A stretch of 7,348 nt of DNA, from NCBI GenBank assembly GCA_900769525.1, contig CAAGGY010000093.1, positions 1-7,348 of the forward strand, in the 5' to 3' direction. Position 1 is the first letter of the stretch. The number at the start of each line of letters is the position of its first letter. The notes below the pieces were generated by a model, which was not told where the DNA came from, made no database searches, and saw nothing but the letters and a program-made list of their open reading frames with translations. This document shows, in pieces, positions 4,795-7,348 of this stretch. The DNA is from an uncultured Alistipes sp. (lineage in GTDB: Bacteria; Bacteroidota; Bacteroidia; Bacteroidales; Rikenellaceae). The position numbers and the translations under genes were made by a program.

Positions 4795-6243
4795 CTATCC
4801 GAAATAGAGGCCCTCATCCTCGGTGCTTGCGTCGAGGCGTATGGCAATCATGATAAGTATTGTCATTGCCACAAGCGACGAGCCACCGTAGCTCATAAGA
4901 GGTAGTGGGATACCCATAACGGGCATAAGACCGATGGTCATACCTATGTTTACCCACACGTGGAAGAGCAGAATAGCTGCCACGGCATAGCAGTATACTC
5001 TGCCAAAGGGCTCTTTGATGCGCTCTCCCATGAGCATTAAGCGCAGGATAAGTGCGATGTAGAGTATCACGATGATGGCTGTGCCGAAGAAGCCCCACTC
5101 CTCGCCCACGGTGCAGAAGATAAAGTCGGTATGCTTCTCTGGCAAGTAGTCGTATTTCGTCTGAGTACCCTCAAGGAAGCCCTTGCCCCACATGCCACCA
5201 GAGCCGATGGCAATCAACGATTGGTTGACATTGTAGTCGATACCCTTAGGATCGCTCTTGATACCCACGTAGGTGAGTATTCGATCCTGCTGGTGAGACT
5301 TGAGGTTTGAGAATAGCACATTGCACGTAGGTACGAATATCATCGCATAGACAAACAGGATGATAGGCCATAGTAGCACCATGGCTCGCATCTTGATGGC
5401 CACGATGCCAAGTATTAGGGCAGTTATGCCGCAAACAATCATCAGCGCAGCGTAGCCACTAAGTGGTGTGAGCACCATGAGTAGCAGTGTGACAAGGAGC
5501 ATTGCAGCGAGTATACGCACATGGGTTATCACCTCACCAGTCTTGAATATGCTGTAGAGCATAAAGAGCACAAGTAGGATAAGGAATATAGCTCCGTGTG
5601 TAAATATAAACGAGCTGATAAAGAGGAAGACGCTAAATATCACAGGGAAGTAGAGATACTTTGTCAAGCCCTCTCTTATGCACACAAATAGGAATGAGCA
5701 GAGAACAAGTGCCGAGCCGGTATCGTTCTGGATGATGATGATAAGGATTGGCACGAATATTATGATGGCCACCTTCACAAGGTCGCGAATACGATTCATG
5801 CTAAACGAGTAGTCGCTCATCACACGTGCCATCATAAGTGCTGTGGCAATCTTGACGAACTCCACGGGCTGCATTCTAATGCTACCTATCTCAAACCATG
5901 CCGTGGCACCATTAACCTTCTTTCCCAGGAAAAAGAGGGCGAGAAGTAGTAATATACCTAAGATGTAGGCTGGATAGGCAAACATGTGGAAGTATCGACG
6001 CTCAAGGAGTAGAATCACAAGGCCTACGACCGAAGCGATACCCAACCACATAATCTGCTTCATATAGTTGTGGCGAAGCGAGAATATGTTCTCCATATCT
6101 ATGTCGTACGATGCCGATGTGATGCAGATAATACCTGCCAATACAAGGGCAAAGTAGAGGCCCAGGGCCACAAGGTCGACACGTCCGAAGAGAGAGCTCG
6201 ATTGGTGACCTCCAGAGTATCCAGAGTTATATAGTGACATCAT
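4795..6243 (-). CDS. rodA: Peptidoglycan glycosyltransferase RodA (SEDS family)
   Basis: A 482-residue multi-pass inner-membrane protein that polymerises lipid II into glycan strands during elongation, partnered with PBP2. SEDS signatures in order: G112-A-T-A-W-F-E-I-G with Q125-P-V-E-F-V-K131, Q172-N-D-T-G-S, N340-Q-S-L-I-A-I-G-S-G-G-M-W-G-K-G, L367-P-E-K-H-T-D373-F-I-F (D373 corresponds to the essential Asp of SEDS enzymes) and I448-P-L-P-L-M-S-Y-G-G-S-S. It is about 110 residues longer than E. coli RodA (~370). Most of the extra length is hydrophobic sequence between Q-N-D-T-G and the H317-Q-Q-D-R-I motif (about 190-306), adding membrane helices; I recall long RodA proteins as usual in Bacteroidetes. 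The start may be either ATG of the pair at 6243/6240. It lies 5 bp after mrdA, suggesting coupled translation. Confidence 0.96.
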   Translation of the reverse strand: MMSLYNSGYSGGHQSSSLFGRVDLVALGLYFALVLAGIICITSASYDIDMENIFSLRHNYMKQIMWLGIASVVGLVILLLERRYFHMFAYPAYILGILLLLALFFLGKKVNGATAWFEIGSIRMQPVEFVKIATALMMARVMSDYSFSMNRIRDLVKVAIIIFVPILIIIIQNDTGSALVLCSFLFVCIREGLTKYLYFPVIFSVFLFISSFIFTHGAIFLILLVLFMLYSIFKTGEVITHVRILAAMLLVTLLLMVLTPLSGYAALMIVCGITALILGIVAIKMRAMVLLWPIILFVYAMIFVPTCNVLFSNLKSHQQDRILTYVGIKSDPKGIDYNVNQSLIAIGSGGMWGKGFLEGTQTKYDYLPEKHTDFIFCTVGEEWGFFGTAIIVILYIALILRLMLMGERIKEPFGRVYCYAVAAILLFHVWVNIGMTIGLMPVMGIPLPLMSYGGSSLVAMTILIMIAIRLDASTEDEGLYFG

Positions 6244-6248
6244 AGCTT

Positions 6249-7348
6249 CTACTTTTGAGGGTGTTTTTCATCGTACTTACGCTGCTTAGCATCGTAGTAG
6301 CCGTAGTTAATAGTATATTTGAGCACTCGATCGAGCATCTCTGGACGCTTGATGGTATCTGTGAGATACAACTCCTCGATAAGGCTGGCGATAGGCACAG
6401 CAATCTGCGAGCCGAAGCCACCATGCTCGATATAGACCGTGATAGCAATCTTAGGGTTGTTGCGTGGTGCAAACGAGATAAAGGTCGAGTGGTCGGGATA
6501 GCGGTAGCCATTAGGTGTGCGGCGGTAGTGCTCAGCAGTACCAGTCTTGCCACAGACATCGAAGCCTTCGAGCTTGGCAGCAGTCGAGGTACCACCATCG
6601 TTAACACTCTGCCACATACCATCAATAATCGGCGCAAAGTTCTTCTCCGAGACCATTGTGTAGTGACGCTCGTAGAAGCGACGGTCGATAGAGTCCTGGC
6701 CATCTATGGCCTTGATGATATGGGGTGTGTAGTAGTAGCCACGGTTTGCGATGATTGCTGCGAGGTTAGCCATCTGCAAAGGTGTACAAGCCATCTCACC
6801 CTGACCAATGGCACACGACATTGCCGTACCCCAGTTCCAGCGTTTGTCGTAGGTCTTGTCGTAGAACTCGACAGTAGGCACAAAACCACGGCTCTCGCCA
6901 TAGAGGTCGCAGCCGAGTTTCTCGCCAAAGCCAAAGCTCTTGACATACTCGCTCCAGCGTCGCACGCCCTCCTTGACGTTGCCATACTTCGGACTTGTGA
7001 TGATATTCTTGAATACATAGCAGAAGTAGGCGTTGCACGACTCGGCAACGGCACGACGAAGATCAAGAGGCGAGGCGTGTGAGTGGCAACCCATAGTACG
7101 CTTACCGTAGGTGTAGCCCATGTTACAGGGGTATCTATCGCTTGGTGAGAGCACACCCTCCTCAAGGCCGATAAGGCCCTGCACGAGCTTAAACGTAGAG
7201 CCTGGGGCGTAGTGCTCCTTGAGGGCACGAGTAAACTGTGGCTGTCGCTGGTTGCGTGTCATCTCCACAACGTTGGTGTTGCGCTGACGGCCAACCATAA
7301 GGTCGGGGTTATAGGTAGGAGATGATACCATCACCAATATCTCGCCCG
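6249..7348 (-). CDS. mrdA: Penicillin-binding protein 2 (MrdA), C-terminal part; 5' end outside window
   Basis: Transpeptidase that cross-links peptidoglycan during elongation, acting in the periplasm from a membrane anchor. The gene is cut by the window end: 365 residues are present, from G-E-I-L-V-M-V-S-S-P to the stop, while the N-terminal anchor, pedestal domain and start codon are missing. There is no start at 7337; that codon is an internal TTG. Catalytic motifs are intact (numbering from the first full codon): S50-T-F-K53 with nucleophile S50, S103-C-N105, and K267-T-G269. A Cys/His group typical of PBP2 relatives, C74 with C87-H-S-H90, precedes the S-x-N motif and may bind zinc (inference). 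Adjacent rodA, 5 bp downstream, encodes its glycosyltransferase partner. MreB/C/D genes would be expected upstream, beyond the window. Confidence 0.96.
   Translation of the reverse strand, partial: GEILVMVSSPTYNPDLMVGRQRNTNVVEMTRNQRQPQFTRALKEHYAPGSTFKLVQGLIGLEEGVLSPSDRYPCNMGYTYGKRTMGCHSHASPLDLRRAVAESCNAYFCYVFKNIITSPKYGNVKEGVRRWSEYVKSFGFGEKLGCDLYGESRGFVPTVEFYDKTYDKRWNWGTAMSCAIGQGEMACTPLQMANLAAIIANRGYYYTPHIIKAIDGQDSIDRRFYERHYTMVSEKNFAPIIDGMWQSVNDGGTSTAAKLEGFDVCGKTGTAEHYRRTPNGYRYPDHSTFISFAPRNNPKIAITVYIEHGGFGSQIAVPIASLIEELYLTDTIKRPEMLDRVLKYTINYGYYDAKQRKYDEKHPQK

Noticed and set aside
6227..6703. Minus-strand frame overlapping mrdA
   Set aside because: Ser/Arg/Leu-rich shadow frame of mrdA with no recognisable motif.
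6255..7082. Plus-strand open frame of 275 codons with a hydrophobic N-terminus
   Set aside because: It is exactly antisense to mrdA, whose catalytic motifs are intact in the other strand; the valine/alanine-rich product is what antisense reading of such a gene gives.

Overview
The window looks like chromosome of a Bacteroidales bacterium, possibly near Alistipes/Rikenellaceae. The evidence is the gene content and family-specific sequence (a radical SAM/lipoprotein pair known from this order, a long RodA of the Bacteroidetes kind), one near-consensus TTTG-N20-TAnnTTTG promoter, and mostly absent Shine-Dalgarno sequences. The genus is a guess.

Layout. Positions 1-436 hold no credible gene: two copies of an ~80 bp repeat, a tRNA-3'-end-like remnant followed by a strong intrinsic terminator, and a purine-rich inverted repeat. 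A minus-strand cold-shock-domain gene (437-646) follows. A 138 bp divergent spacer carries a very good Bacteroidetes promoter overlapped by a GTAC-based palindrome. From it run a small lipoprotein gene (785-1117) and a radical SAM/SPASM gene (1150-2223). A hairpin at 2319-2345 separates this plus-strand pair from a converging minus-strand cluster.

The minus-strand cluster, in transcription order, is mrdA (PBP2, cut by the window end), rodA, surE, a membrane histidine kinase and a NarL-type response regulator. Gaps are 5, 14 and 9 bp and the last pair overlaps by 17 bp, so it reads as one operon. RodA (glycosyltransferase) and PBP2 (transpeptidase) form the elongasome synthase. The two-component system at the distal end is therefore likely co-expressed with wall elongation, although what it senses is not visible.

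The most interesting unit is the lipoprotein/radical SAM pair. I recognise it as the 'rSAM/lipoprotein system' described computationally in Bacteroidetes, whose chemistry is, as far as I know, undetermined. Here the lipoprotein is short and carries two copies of a G-V-x-F-P-D-G motif, a possible modification target. The palindrome over its promoter suggests dedicated regulation.
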